Assembly (NCBI GenBank): GCA_937988775.1 | Contig: CALKHP010000029.1 | Span: 11,400-75,399, forward strand | Source: an uncultured Alphaproteobacteria bacterium | GTDB taxonomy: Bacteria; Pseudomonadota; Alphaproteobacteria; Rhizobiales; Beijerinckiaceae | Length of the DNA stretch: 64,000 bases | Direction of reading: 5' to 3' | Shown: positions 33,912 to 42,756 of the stretch, one piece after another | Numbering within the stretch: position 1 is the first letter of the stretch | Layout: each line of letters starts with the position of its first letter | Notes under the pieces: generated by a model | What the model saw: the letters and a program-made list of their open reading frames with translations, nothing else | What the model was told of the DNA's origin: nothing | Database searches by the model: none | Program-made: the position numbers and the translations under genes

Positions 33912-35120
33912 GTGAACGCGAGCCGAGACCAGCCGGCGGCAATGGGTTCGGACCTCACCAGACCGCTCGGGCTGGAGAGCGCGCCGCGCCGCTTGCGCGT
34001 GACGGCGCGCGGCCTGGTGCTCGGGTTTGCCGGCCTCGCTGTTGCCGCCCTTGCCGGCTATCTCGGGCTGGCGCGCGACCCGCATGGCGGCGAACCGGTC
34101 GCGGTGGCGGCGATCGAGACGGTGGCGCCCGAAGCGGCCGCGTCCAAGCTTGCCGCCAATGCCGCGTCCGCGCCCGACAAGGCGCCCGATAACCGCATCA
34201 GCGCCGCCGAAATCGAACGCGAGAGCGGCGTTGTGGTGGTGCGTCGCGGCGGTGCCGCCGTGCCGGGCTCGGTGGTGCTGCGCGTGCCCGACGACCCGAG
34301 CGCGGTGCGGCTGCAGCCTGCGCCCGACCCGCGCCTCGTCGAGCACGGCCGCCATGGACCGCTGCCGAAGATCGGCGCCGATGGCGCACGGCCCTCCGAG
34401 GTTTATGCGCGGCGCGCGCCGAGCAATCGCCAGGGCCAGCCGCGCATCGCGATTTTCGTCGGCGGGCTCGGAATCGGCCGCCAGGCGACGGCTGCGGCGA
34501 TCGCCAAGCTGCCCGGGCCGGTGACGCTGGCCTTCGCGCCCTATGGCGCCGATCTCGCGCGCCAGGTGGCTGACGCGCGCGAGGCCGGCCACGAGGTGAT
34601 GCTGCAACTGCCGATGGAGCCGTTCGATTATCCCGATAACGATCCCGGCCCCCAGACCCTGATCGCCGGCGCCAAACCTGACAAGAATCTCGACCGGCTG
34701 CAATGGCTGCTCAGCCGCTTCCCCGGCTATGTCGGGGTCAGCAATTTCATGGGCGGCAAATTCACCGCCAGCGCCGAGGCGCTCACGCCGGTGATGCATG
34801 CGCTCGCCGCGCGCGGCCTGATCTTCGTCGACGATGCTTCCTCGATGCGCAGTATCGCCGGCGAGGTCGCGGCGTCGCAAGGGCTTGCCGCCGCCAAGGC
34901 CGATGTCGTCATCGACGCCGAGCCCACGGCAGCGGCGATCGACGCGGCGCTCGGCCGGCTCGAGCAGATCGCGCGCGCCAAGGGCACGGCGCTCGGCGTC
35001 GCCTCGGCGCTGCCGGCGAGCACGGCCCGGATCGCCGCCTGGGCGCAAGCGCTCGCGGCGCGCGGCATCACGCTGGTGCCGGTGTCCTCGCTGGTGCCGC
35101 CGCCCCGGCGCACGGGTTGA
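33912..35120 (+). CDS. Divergent polysaccharide deacetylase family protein
   Basis: This protein of about 402 residues has an N-terminal anchor (LVLGFAGLAVAALAGYL, about 28-45), a low-complexity Ala/Pro linker and a C-terminal NodB-like barrel of the divergent (YibQ/DUF610) type. The barrel shows RIAIFVGGLGIGRQATAAAI, VTLAFAPYG, HEVMLQLPMEPFDYPDNDPGP and GVSNFMGGKF. This family is usually linked to envC and ctpA, as here, and probably acts on a periplasmic glycan; substrate and activity are not proven. The GTG at 33912 is the first start past the terminator; an ATG at 33942 is also possible. Confidence 0.88.
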   Translation: MNASRDQPAAMGSDLTRPLGLESAPRRLRVTARGLVLGFAGLAVAALAGYLGLARDPHGGEPVAVAAIETVAPEAAASKLAANAASAPDKAPDNRISAAEIERESGVVVVRRGGAAVPGSVVLRVPDDPSAVRLQPAPDPRLVEHGRHGPLPKIGADGARPSEVYARRAPSNRQGQPRIAIFVGGLGIGRQATAAAIAKLPGPVTLAFAPYGADLARQVADAREAGHEVMLQLPMEPFDYPDNDPGPQTLIAGAKPDKNLDRLQWLLSRFPGYVGVSNFMGGKFTASAEALTPVMHALAARGLIFVDDASSMRSIAGEVAASQGLAAAKADVVIDAEPTAAAIDAALGRLEQIARAKGTALGVASALPASTARIAAWAQALAARGITLVPVSSLVPPPRRTG

Positions 35121-35184
35121 CGGAACCCCGCCCGCGATGGCTAAACATGGCGGGTATCCCTGGCCGCGACTGGACCCCTGAGTG

Positions 35185-35688
35185 ATGGCGAAACTTCCCT
35201 ACCGGCCCTGCGCGGGCGTGACGCTGTTCAATCGCCACGGCCTGGTGTTCATCGGCCGGCGCTCGCGCCAGGCCGGCCCCGAGCATGTCCAGGGCGATTA
35301 CGTCTGGCAGATGCCGCAGGGCGGCATCGATGCAGGCGAGGAGCCGCTCGCGGCGGCGCGCCGGGAACTGTTCGAGGAAACCAATATCCGGTCAGCGACG
35401 CTGCTGCTGGAAGCGCCCGACTGGTACAGCTACGACCTGCCCGAGGCGATCCTGGCCGAGACCTGGAAGGGGCGCTATGGCGGCCAGACGCAGAAATGGT
35501 TCGCCTTCCGCTTCGAGGGCGATGACAGCGAGATCGACGTGCTGCATCCCGGCGGCGGCGCCCACAAGCCGGAATTCGTCGCCTGGCGCTGGGAGCGGCT
35601 CGAGGCGCTGCCGGCGCTGATCATCCCGTTCAAGCGCGGCGTCTACGAGCATGTCGTGGCGGGGTTCCGCCATCTCGCGGCCGCCTGA
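35185..35688 (+). CDS. rppH: RNA pyrophosphohydrolase
   Basis: This 167-residue Nudix hydrolase removes pyrophosphate from the 5' end of mRNA and so starts decay. The Nudix box reads GGIDAGEEPLAAARRELFEE and continues TNI, where the usual Gly is Asn, as is common in RppH. LPYRPCAGVTLFNRHGLVF at the start and VWQMPQGGI are typical. The ATG at 35185 follows a GTG in frame at 35182. It is complete and follows the deacetylase gene by about 65 bases. Confidence 0.95.
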   Translation: MAKLPYRPCAGVTLFNRHGLVFIGRRSRQAGPEHVQGDYVWQMPQGGIDAGEEPLAAARRELFEETNIRSATLLLEAPDWYSYDLPEAILAETWKGRYGGQTQKWFAFRFEGDDSEIDVLHPGGGAHKPEFVAWRWERLEALPALIIPFKRGVYEHVVAGFRHLAAA

Positions 35689-35725
35689 GCCGGCCGGTGA
35701 GCCTCGTCGATCGGAGGGATGGATT

Positions 35726-36316
35726 TTGAGCCAGGCGCCAATCGTCGACATCAATGCATTCGTTCATGTGCGCATGATCATCGGCATCATCGTCGCCCTC
35801 AGCATCGGCCGCCTGCTGAGCGGTCTGGCGGTCTTCGTTCAGCATCCCGGCCGCAACAATTTCGATGCCGTGCATTTTTTCTGGACGCTGTTTGCCTTCC
35901 TGTCCGTCATGCAGTTGTGGTGGTGGGAGTTCAATCTCTCGAACGTCGCGTGGACATTCCCGATATTCTGCTTCATCGTGCTCTATGTCAGCACGATGTA
36001 TTTTCTTTGTACGCTTCTGTTCCCGGACACGCTGTACGAATATGACGGGTTCTATAATTATTTCATGTCCCGCAGGCGCTGGTTCTTCGGAATATTGATC
36101 CTGTTCGAGATTCTGGATATCGTCGATACCGCGATCAAGGGCGCTGCCTACCTGGCCTCGTTCAGCATCGAATATTGGCTGCACGCCGTGTTGTTCGTCG
36201 CGATCTGCCTTGCCGCGATGCGCATCGAGAGCCGCCGCTTCCACCTGATCTTTGCCGTGGCGGCGATCGTCTACGAGATGTCGTGGGTCGTGCGCCGCTA
36301 CGACGTCCTGGCGTAG
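35726..36316 (+). CDS. Integral membrane protein of unknown function
   Basis: This protein of 196 residues has about six hydrophobic segments, including MIIGIIVALSIGRLLSG, FFWTLFAFLSVMQLWWW, FPIFCFIVLYVSTMYFL, WFFGILILFEILDI, HAVLFVAICLAAM and FHLIFAVAAIVYEM. It is rich in Trp and Tyr. A TTG at 35726 with GGAGGG about ten bases upstream is the best start; longer frames run back into rppH. No family is recognised. Base use resembles core genes less than rppH does. Confidence 0.7.
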   Translation: MSQAPIVDINAFVHVRMIIGIIVALSIGRLLSGLAVFVQHPGRNNFDAVHFFWTLFAFLSVMQLWWWEFNLSNVAWTFPIFCFIVLYVSTMYFLCTLLFPDTLYEYDGFYNYFMSRRRWFFGILILFEILDIVDTAIKGAAYLASFSIEYWLHAVLFVAICLAAMRIESRRFHLIFAVAAIVYEMSWVVRRYDVLA

Positions 36317-36421
36317 CGCCCGGCGACGGTTCGAAAAGTCAGCCCTCCATAGCCCTCATGTCGGGGAGGCGCGCCAGCGCCGTCCCGAAACATGTCGCAA
36401 GCGCCCTCTGGAACCGCCTTC

Positions 36422-36451
36422 GAGGCGCCATGCCTGACGGCATGGCGCCTC
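36422..36451. repeat. Perfect 13-bp hairpin between two genes
   Basis: GAGGCGCCATGCC-TGAC-GGCATGGCGCCTC is a perfect stem with a 4-base loop. It has no T-run, but its position about 105 bases after the membrane-protein stop suggests a transcription-ending or mRNA-stabilising structure. Confidence 0.65.
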
Positions 36452-36544
36452 GGGATCGGGGCTGGGGTCGTTTTCAAACAGACTCTTGCCCGTATCGGCC
36501 TTGCCTTGCCGGCCGCGCTTGACTCGGGGCCGGACTGTATTGAA

Positions 36545-36558
36545 GATCGTGCACGATC
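36545..36558. promoter_or_regulatory. Palindrome GATCGTGCACGATC upstream of the GntR gene
   Basis: A perfect 14-bp palindrome centred on GTGCAC lies 18 bases before the GntR-type gene at 36577. FadR-type regulators often bind such sites, so this is a likely autoregulatory operator. Confidence 0.5.
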
Positions 36559-36576
36559 CATGATGTGCAAAATAAC

Positions 36577-37236
36577 ATGTCAGAAAGAACCGGAAAGATC
36601 GCGCGCGTCGTTCTGCTGGACCAGGTTCACGAAACCCTGAAGGAGCGCATTCTGGACCGCACCTACGAGCCCGGAGCGAAGCTGAACATCGATGCGCTGC
36701 GGCGCGAGCTGGACGTGAGTTCCACGCCGCTGCGCGAGGCGCTTGCCCGCCTGTCGGCGGAAGGGCTGGTCAAGGCGGAGCCCTTCGTCGGGTTCACCGT
36801 CGCGCCGATGCCCGCGCCGGATTACTACCGCGATCTCTATGCGTTCCGGCTGGTGATCGAGCCGTGGGCCGCGTCTGAAACGGCGCGCCTGCGCCCCGAG
36901 GCGACGCTCGCCGTGCTCGATGCGGCGATCGCGGACATGAGCCGGCATTCGCTGTCGCGGCGCTACAGCCGCTATCGCGACTTCACCGAGGCGGATGAAG
37001 CGTTCCACCGCGCCATCATCGCCGGCACCGGCAACGAACCGGCGTGCCAGGCGTTCGAGGGCTTGCGCATCCATCTGCACACGGCGCGCCTCTACATCAA
37101 CCGCGAGCAGGACACCGCATCGACGCATGCGCAGCATCGCGCGATCCTCGCGGCGATCCGCGCCGGCGACGAGGCCGGCGCCGCCGCCTGCATGCGCGAG
37201 CACCTGATCCATTCGAGGAAGAAACTGCTGGAGTGA
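36577..37236 (+). CDS. GntR family transcriptional regulator (FadR subgroup)
   Basis: This is a 219-residue regulator (223 if the GTG at 36565 is used). The N-terminal winged helix-turn-helix reads VHETLKERILDRTYEPGAKL then LRRELDVSSTPLREALARL. The C-terminal FCD ligand domain has RLVIEPWAASETARL, EADEAFHRAIIAGTGN and EHRAIL-like HAQHRAILAAIRAGD, with the His and Asp residues that hold a metal and a carboxylate ligand. It precedes a TRAP transporter and an enolase-family gene and probably controls them in response to the imported acid. Confidence 0.93.
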   Translation: MSERTGKIARVVLLDQVHETLKERILDRTYEPGAKLNIDALRRELDVSSTPLREALARLSAEGLVKAEPFVGFTVAPMPAPDYYRDLYAFRLVIEPWAASETARLRPEATLAVLDAAIADMSRHSLSRRYSRYRDFTEADEAFHRAIIAGTGNEPACQAFEGLRIHLHTARLYINREQDTASTHAQHRAILAAIRAGDEAGAAACMREHLIHSRKKLLE

Positions 37237-37286
37237 GGCGGAGCCGGCGGGGGCACCGCCGCGAGACCGCGATCACAAGACCTTAA

Positions 37287-37322
37287 CGATCCAAAAATCG
37301 ACGATCCGAAAATCGGCGATCC
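37287..37322 (+). repeat. 15-bp tandem repeat before dctP
   Basis: CGATCCAAAAATCGA, CGATCCGAAAATCGG and a partial CGATCC follow one another at 37287-37322. The units lie between the GntR gene and dctP and may hold the operator of the transporter operon. Confidence 0.5.
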
Positions 37323-37343
37323 ATTGCAAAAAGGGGGAGACTT

Positions 37344-38345
37344 ATGATGTTCCGATTGTTCACCGCCGCTGCGGCGTTTGCCGGTGCCGTCGCGCTGTCG
37401 GGCGTGGCGCAGGCCCAGACCCTGCGCTTCGGCCATGCCAATGCGCCGGGCGAGGTCGCCTACGACATGTTCAACGAACTTGCCGCCAATGTCGCCAAGC
37501 GCACCGACGGCAAGGTGACGATCAAGATCTTCCCCTCGGAGCAGCTTGGCAAGGAAGCCGATCTCGTCCAGCAGGTGAAATCGGGCGCGCTCGACATGTC
37601 GGCGCCGAGCATGCCGGTGATGTCGGCGCTGGTGCCGGCGATGGAAATGGCGAGCGGCCCGTTCCTGTGGAAGGACTGGAACGAGGCCGAGACCGTGCTC
37701 AGGGGCGCGGCCTTCGAGCCGCTCTGGGACGAGCTGCGCGACAAGCACAATATCGTGCCGCTGGCCAAGATCATCTACTGGGGCTGGCGCGATTTCACCT
37801 TCACCGAGCGTGAGGTGCACAAGCCCGAGGATATGGCCGGCCTCAAGATCAGGGTGCCGGAAAGCCCGATCTGGGTCGAGATGATCCGCGCCTTCGGTGC
37901 CGCGCCGACGCCGATCCCGTTCGGCGAGGTCTATACCGCCTTGCAGCAGAAGACGGTCGACGGCCAGGAGAACCCGATCCCGACGATCTTCTCGCGCAAG
38001 TTCTACGAGGTGCAGGGCGTGCTCACGCTGTCGCATCACATGCTGCAGAACAACACCATCGTCATCAACAAGAACTCCTTCGCCAGGCTCTCGCCGGAGA
38101 ACCAGAAGATCCTGCTCGAGGAAGCCGCCAAGGTTTCGGCCAAGAACACCGAACTGCAACAGGCACGCGAGAAGAGCATGCTCGAGGATATCCGCAAGTC
38201 CGGCCGCACCAAGATCATCGACAATCCGGACCGGGCGGCGTTCCAGGCCAAGGTCGAGCCGGCCTATGCCAATCTCGAGAAGCGCTGGGGTGTGGACAAC
38301 CTGAAGCGCCTCAGGGCCGAGATCGCCCGCGTGCGCGGCAACTAG
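37344..38345 (+). CDS. dctP: TRAP transporter substrate-binding protein (DctP)
   Basis: This 333-residue periplasmic protein has a signal peptide ending AQA-QT near residue 27. The DctP fold follows, with TLRFGHANAPGEVAYDMFNELA, IFPSEQLGKEADLVQQVKSG, and GLKIRVPESPIW. The last contains the conserved Arg that binds the substrate carboxylate. Near the end, VDGQENPIPTI is the family signature. It captures an organic acid and passes it to the DctQM membrane unit encoded next. GGGGGAGA precedes the ATG. Confidence 0.95.
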   Translation: MMFRLFTAAAAFAGAVALSGVAQAQTLRFGHANAPGEVAYDMFNELAANVAKRTDGKVTIKIFPSEQLGKEADLVQQVKSGALDMSAPSMPVMSALVPAMEMASGPFLWKDWNEAETVLRGAAFEPLWDELRDKHNIVPLAKIIYWGWRDFTFTEREVHKPEDMAGLKIRVPESPIWVEMIRAFGAAPTPIPFGEVYTALQQKTVDGQENPIPTIFSRKFYEVQGVLTLSHHMLQNNTIVINKNSFARLSPENQKILLEEAAKVSAKNTELQQAREKSMLEDIRKSGRTKIIDNPDRAAFQAKVEPAYANLEKRWGVDNLKRLRAEIARVRGN

Positions 38346-38355
38346 GGCACCGATC

Positions 38356-38883
38356 ATGGCAATCGACGCCTTTCGGCGCGTCGATGACCTGTTGGGGCGC
38401 GGCGAGGACATCTTCCTCGCCGCAAGCCACGGCGTCGTCGCAACGCTCATCATCGCGGCGGTGTTCTTCCGCTATGTCCTGAACGATCCGCTGGTGTGGA
38501 CGGAAGAATTCGTGGTGATCACTTTCACCTGGATGCTGTTCATCGGGCTGGCGAGCGGCTTTCGCTACCGCATGCACATCCGCATCGATGCGCTGCTGAT
38601 CGCCCTGCCGCACAAGGGGCGCGCGATGGTCGGCGCCGTCGCCGTCGCCGCCACGCTGTTCATCCTGATCCTGCTCGCCTGGTTCGGCACCACGGAAACG
38701 CTGGTGATGCTGGAGACCGAGACGCCGATGATGCGGATTTCGGCCGCCTGGGCGGTCAGCGCCGTGCCGGTCGGCGCCGTGCTGTCCTGCATCCATCTGC
38801 TGCGCCATGCGCTGTGCGACGGGCTCGCCGAAACGCTCTGGCCGAATGATCTCGTCGCCTCGGCGGAAGGGGAAGCCTTATGA
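38356..38883 (+). CDS. dctQ: TRAP transporter small permease (DctQ)
   Basis: This 175-residue protein has four transmembrane helices (starting near 28, 55, 92 and 130). The signature VWTEEFVVITFTWMLFIGLA is typical of DctQ. It pairs with DctM to move the acid with sodium ions. It starts 10 bases after dctP, and its stop overlaps the dctM ATG by four bases (ATGA). Confidence 0.94.
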   Translation: MAIDAFRRVDDLLGRGEDIFLAASHGVVATLIIAAVFFRYVLNDPLVWTEEFVVITFTWMLFIGLASGFRYRMHIRIDALLIALPHKGRAMVGAVAVAATLFILILLAWFGTTETLVMLETETPMMRISAAWAVSAVPVGAVLSCIHLLRHALCDGLAETLWPNDLVASAEGEAL

Positions 38884-40151
38884 CCCTCCTGCTGTCGGCT
38901 TTCGCCGTTCTCCTGGTCGTCGGCACGCCGATCGCCATCGCGATGATCGGTTCCGCCGGGCTGGTGATCTGGCTCGAGGGCATCCCGCTCACCATCGTGG
39001 CGCAGCGCGTGTTCGCGGGGCTGCAATCCTTCCCGCTGCTGGCGGTGCCGCTGTTCATCCTCGCCGGTTCCTTGATGAACGAATCCGGCATCAGCGAGCG
39101 ACTGTTCGGCTTCACGCGGGCCATGGTCGGCCATATCCGCGGCGGCCTCGCCCAGACGGCGATCGTCGGCAACATCTTCCTCGCCGGTATTTCCGGCTCC
39201 TCGATCGCCGATACCGCCGCGACGACGCGCGTGCTGGTGCCGCAGCTCGAGAAGCATGGCTACAAGCGCGCCTTCGGCGCGGCGCTTTCCGCCTGTGGCG
39301 GCACGCTCGGGCCGATCATCCCGCCATCGATCCTGATGGTGCTCTATGCCTGGCAGGCCAATATCTCGCTGGGCGCGCTGTTCGTCGCCGGTATCCTGCC
39401 GGGCCTGCTGATGGCCGGCTGCATGGTGTTCGTCATCGCCATCCTGGCGCGGCTGCGCGGCTATCCGACCTCGGGCGTGTTCTCGCTCAGTGAATTGTGG
39501 CTGCAGTTCCGCCGCGCGATCTGGGCGCTGCTGATGCCGGTGATCATCATCGTCGGCTTCCGGCTCGGCGCCGTCACCGCCACCGAGATCGCCGCGATCG
39601 CTGCGCTGTATTCGGCACTGGTCGGCCTGTTCATCTACCGCTCGCTGTCATGGCGCAGGCTGCCGCATATCCTGACGGTGACGGCGCGCGAGACCGGGGT
39701 GATCCTGATCATCGCCGGCGCCGCCTCGCCGTTCAGCTGGATTCTCGGCATCGAGCAGGCGCCGCAACTGGTGGTGGCGGGCGTGACCGCGATCACCAGC
39801 AGCGCCTGGGGCGTGCTGCTCATCCTGAACATTGCCCTGCTTGTCGCGGGCATGTTCATGGAGACGATCGCCATCATGATCATCCTGGTGCCGATCCTGA
39901 TGCCGCTGCTGCAATCGATGGGCATCGACCTGGTGCATTTCGGCATCATCCTGCTGGTCAACCTGGTGCTCGGCCAGCTCACGCCGCCGGTCGGCGTGCT
40001 GCTGTTCGTGGTGATGACGATCGCCAAAGTGTCGATGGTCGATCTGCTCAAGGAGATCTGGCCGTTCCTGATCGGGCTCGTGGTCGCGCTCGCCATCATC
40101 ACCTACGTGCCGGCCCTCAGCCTGTGGCTGCCGCCGCTGCTTGGCTTCTGA
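38880..40151 (+). CDS. dctM: TRAP transporter large permease (DctM)
   Basis: This 423-residue integral membrane protein has about 12 hydrophobic segments and is the transport subunit. Typical segments include QSFPLLAVPLFILAGSLMN, GNIFLAGISGSSIADTAA, GTLGPIIPPSILMVLYAW and LGQLTPPVGVLLFVVMTIA. The repeated GxSGSSxAD and PPSI motifs form the substrate and ion sites. It overlaps dctQ, and the enolase-family gene follows about 55 bases later, probably in the same operon. Confidence 0.95.
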   Translation: MTLLLSAFAVLLVVGTPIAIAMIGSAGLVIWLEGIPLTIVAQRVFAGLQSFPLLAVPLFILAGSLMNESGISERLFGFTRAMVGHIRGGLAQTAIVGNIFLAGISGSSIADTAATTRVLVPQLEKHGYKRAFGAALSACGGTLGPIIPPSILMVLYAWQANISLGALFVAGILPGLLMAGCMVFVIAILARLRGYPTSGVFSLSELWLQFRRAIWALLMPVIIIVGFRLGAVTATEIAAIAALYSALVGLFIYRSLSWRRLPHILTVTARETGVILIIAGAASPFSWILGIEQAPQLVVAGVTAITSSAWGVLLILNIALLVAGMFMETIAIMIILVPILMPLLQSMGIDLVHFGIILLVNLVLGQLTPPVGVLLFVVMTIAKVSMVDLLKEIWPFLIGLVVALAIITYVPALSLWLPPLLGF

Positions 40152-40206
40152 CATGGCTGGGCGGCTTCGCCGCCCGGCGTTTCGCAACCCTGGAAGGACT
40201 ACCCCC

Positions 40207-41373
40207 TTGAGCAAGATCCGTTCGATCGAGATCGTCGATTTCGAGTTCGATTCCGCCAATAAGGAGCGCACCGGCGTCGGCCAGATGATCACCTTCAAGC
40301 GCGGCTCGTCGATCCGCGCGCTGAAGAACGCCATCGCCATCGAGACCGATGACGGGTTGCGCGGCGAATACGTCACCAACTGGGTCGGCAGCCCGGCGAC
40401 GCGCGGCGAGATGGCGATGCTGGCGCCGTTCATGATCGGGCGCGACGCCATGGAGCGCGAGGGTCTGTATGACGACCTCAAGCGCGAGATCCGGCAATGG
40501 TCCGGCATGGGGCACGGCCCGCTCGACATCGCGCTGTGGGACCTTGCCGGCAAGAAATACGGCGCCTCGGTGTCCGAGCTGATCGGCGGCTACCGCAAGC
40601 GCCTGCCGGTCTATGCCTCGACCTATCTCGGCGACGAGCAGGGCGGGCTCGACAGCAAGGAGGCCTATGCCGATTTCGCGCGCGAGTGCTACGAGCGCGG
40701 CTTCCGCGCCTACAAGATCCATGGCTGGAACGATGGCGACGCGCGCCGCGAGGCCGAGAACGTGCTGCATGTCGCAGAGGCCGTTGGCGATCGCATGACG
40801 CTGATGCTCGATCCGGCCAACCAGCTGCGCAAATTCTCCGATGCGCTCTATGTCGGCAGGGCTTGCGACGAGGGCAATTATTTCTGGTACGAGGACCCGT
40901 TCCGCGACAATGGCAAGTCGGCCTTCGCGCATAAGAAGCTGCGCGAGATGATCAAGACGCCGCTGCTCATCACCGAATATGTGCGCGGCATCGAGCCGAA
41001 GGCGGATTTCATCGTCGCCGGCGGCACGGATTACGTGCGCGTCGATCCCGAATACGATCACGGCATCACCGGGGGCCTGCGCATCGCCCATCTCGGCGAG
41101 GCATTCGGCCTCGATGTCGAGGTCCATGCCTGCGGCCCGGCGCATCGCCACCTGATGTCGGCGATGCGCAACAGCAATTTCTACGAACTCGCGCTCGTCG
41201 GCCCGGATTGCCCGAACATGGTCGCGCCCGTCTATACCTGCGGCTATAGCGACCAGCTCGATTGCGTCGGCGCCGATGGCTGCGTCGCGGTGCCGTCCGG
41301 GCCGGGGCTCGGCGTCAGCTACGATTGGGACTTCATCCGCAGGAACGCCGTCGCGACGCAGGTCTATCGATAG
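40207..41373 (+). CDS. Mandelate racemase/muconate lactonizing enzyme family protein
   Basis: This 388-residue enolase-superfamily enzyme has an N-terminal capping domain (1-125) and a C-terminal barrel. The catalytic pair at the end of strand 2 reads YKIHGW, a K-x-H variant of the usual K-x-K. Metal ligands are likely in LMLDPANQ, WYEDPF and LITEYVRG, and the general-base His is in VEVHACG. It probably dehydrates or racemises a sugar acid imported by the adjacent TRAP transporter; the substrate is unknown. The TTG at 40207 has GGAAGGA about ten bases upstream; earlier frames overlap dctM. Confidence 0.9.
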   Translation: MSKIRSIEIVDFEFDSANKERTGVGQMITFKRGSSIRALKNAIAIETDDGLRGEYVTNWVGSPATRGEMAMLAPFMIGRDAMEREGLYDDLKREIRQWSGMGHGPLDIALWDLAGKKYGASVSELIGGYRKRLPVYASTYLGDEQGGLDSKEAYADFARECYERGFRAYKIHGWNDGDARREAENVLHVAEAVGDRMTLMLDPANQLRKFSDALYVGRACDEGNYFWYEDPFRDNGKSAFAHKKLREMIKTPLLITEYVRGIEPKADFIVAGGTDYVRVDPEYDHGITGGLRIAHLGEAFGLDVEVHACGPAHRHLMSAMRNSNFYELALVGPDCPNMVAPVYTCGYSDQLDCVGADGCVAVPSGPGLGVSYDWDFIRRNAVATQVYR

Positions 41374-41385
41374 ACCTGCGTCGCG
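41352..41385 (+). repeat. Perfect 34-bp palindrome over the end of the enolase-family gene
   Basis: The sequence from 41352 to 41385 is perfectly self-complementary, with 17-base arms centred on TATCGATA. It spans the last codons and the TAG stop of the preceding gene. As RNA it would form a very stable hairpin, probably ending transcription or shielding the 3' end. No T-run follows. Confidence 0.85.
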
Positions 41386-41508
41386 TCCGCAAGCGCACCA
41401 GACTTCCATCTGGACCATCGCAGCACATGCATCCGCGATCGATGAAAATCAACGGCAGGGCGGGGGTACACCGATCCGCCAGGCCGAATATGCAGGTTTG
41501 CGGGCGGA

Positions 41509-41655
41509 TCAGTACAAATAGAACAGTGCGCCCAGCATCAGGAGCGACAACAGCATCAGGCCGAACATCAAGGCAATTCCGAACCGTTCGGCCGCCGTTT
41601 CAGGCACGCCGTCCAGATCATCGTCGGCTTCCGGCCGAAGTTCAAAGGCAGGCAT
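41509..41655 (-). CDS. Small single-pass membrane protein
   Basis: This is a 48-residue protein with an acidic N-terminus (MPAFELRPEADDDLDG) and one C-terminal transmembrane helix (IALMFGLMLLSLLMLGALFYLY). The ATG at 41655 has GGAGGAGG directly upstream, a very strong ribosome site, which supports it despite its size. Function unknown. It is followed upstream on the same strand by no close gene. Confidence 0.6.
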   Translation of the reverse strand: MPAFELRPEADDDLDGVPETAAERFGIALMFGLMLLSLLMLGALFYLY

Positions 41656-41761
41656 GACCTCCTCCCGACCATGGGGCGCTGACGCCGTATCCGAATTCGG
41701 GTTCCACCCCATTCTGTCGCCCGCCGGTGATGTGCCCGGCGGGCTTCTCATTGCGGCTCAG

Positions 41762-42043
41762 TTAGCAAGCCACCTCGATCGGGTCGCCATATTCGTCATA
41801 GGCGCGGCAATATCCGCCGTATCGGCGCTCGGGCGTGGTGGCCGCGCCGACGATGGCACCGCCCGCGCCACCAATCGCAGCACCAGCCAGCGCGCCCGAG
41901 GGCCGGCCCGTGGCCGCGCCGCCGATGATTGCGCCGGCGCCGGCGCCGAGCAGGCCGCCTGCAACGGCGCGGTCGCTTGGGGAGTCACTCACGCAAGCCC
42001 CGAGGCTGAGTGTCAGCGCGCATATGAGCAGGGTCGATTTCAT
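41762..42043 (-). CDS. Glycine-zipper lipoprotein
   Basis: This 93-residue protein has a lipoprotein signal (LTLSLGAC, Cys17). Three glycine-zipper-like stretches follow (GGLLGAGAGAIIGGAATG, GALAGAAIGGAGGAIVGAA) and could form a helical hairpin in the outer membrane. The tail has YGGYCRAYDEYGD with two Cys. Glycine-zipper lipoproteins like this are common in alphaproteobacterial envelopes; the role is not known. Confidence 0.82.
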   Translation of the reverse strand: MKSTLLICALTLSLGACVSDSPSDRAVAGGLLGAGAGAIIGGAATGRPSGALAGAAIGGAGGAIVGAATTPERRYGGYCRAYDEYGDPIEVAC

Positions 42044-42163
42044 GGATGGAGCCTTTCATAAAAAAAGGCGGCCGGGTGTTGATCGCCCGATAGGTCCGGC
42101 GAGCCATCAACGACCTGCGCCGCCAACTGGTTCCGCATTGTTCGGTTGGACTGTCTCGCAACG

Positions 42164-42481
42164 TCAGTCGCGCCAGCCACGGTGGTGGCCGCGATCCCGG
42201 CCGCGGTCGTGGTCGCGCTCCCAGCCGCGGTGTCGGCCGCGCTCCCAGCCGTAGTGTCGACCGCGATCCCATCCGCCATCACGGTACATGCGCGGGGGCG
42301 GCCCACGACGATAGCTGGGCACGCAGCGACCCCAGGGGTTCGGATGCCAACCCGGCCCGCAGCCGCCGGCAACGGTCGTGATCGCGGACGGGGCCTCGGT
42401 AGGCGCCAACGGCATGGCCTGAGCGGCGGAAGCCAGCCCGAGGATGCCAGCAGCCGCGACGAAGGTAGCAAGAAGTTTCAT
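42164..42481 (-). CDS. GCG_CRPN-type exported small protein
   Basis: The start is the ATG at 42481, with AGGAGA upstream. The 105-residue product has a signal peptide ending ASAAQA near residue 22. It then has the GCG_CRPN segment (GGCGPGWHPNPWGRCVP), in which two Cys probably form a disulfide. An Arg/Gly/Trp/His-rich repeat tail follows (GWERGRHRGWERD). The family is known only by its pattern of a Cys prefix followed by repeats. Exported; function unknown. Confidence 0.8.
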   Translation of the reverse strand: MKLLATFVAAAGILGLASAAQAMPLAPTEAPSAITTVAGGCGPGWHPNPWGRCVPSYRRGPPPRMYRDGGWDRGRHYGWERGRHRGWERDHDRGRDRGHHRGWRD

Positions 42482-42756
42482 CGGATCATCTCCTGCGTTG
42501 CCTCCCCATCTCATGCGTCCCGCTGTGAACGAGACATGAAGCGTCCCTTTCACCGTTGTTCAGATTCAATCCCACCGCGAGGTATGCGCCGTCCGGATCG
42601 CGGCTGATCTGGTCGCGCAAGGTGTCGCCCCGATGCTGAGGGTGGCGTCTGCTGCGTCCGCGCATGCACGAAATCTCCTCGCATCAGACACGCAAGGGCC
42701 TTTGAGCGGGAGGATCATCCTCCAGGCTGGCGGGCGACAAACGCGAGGGCCTGCTC

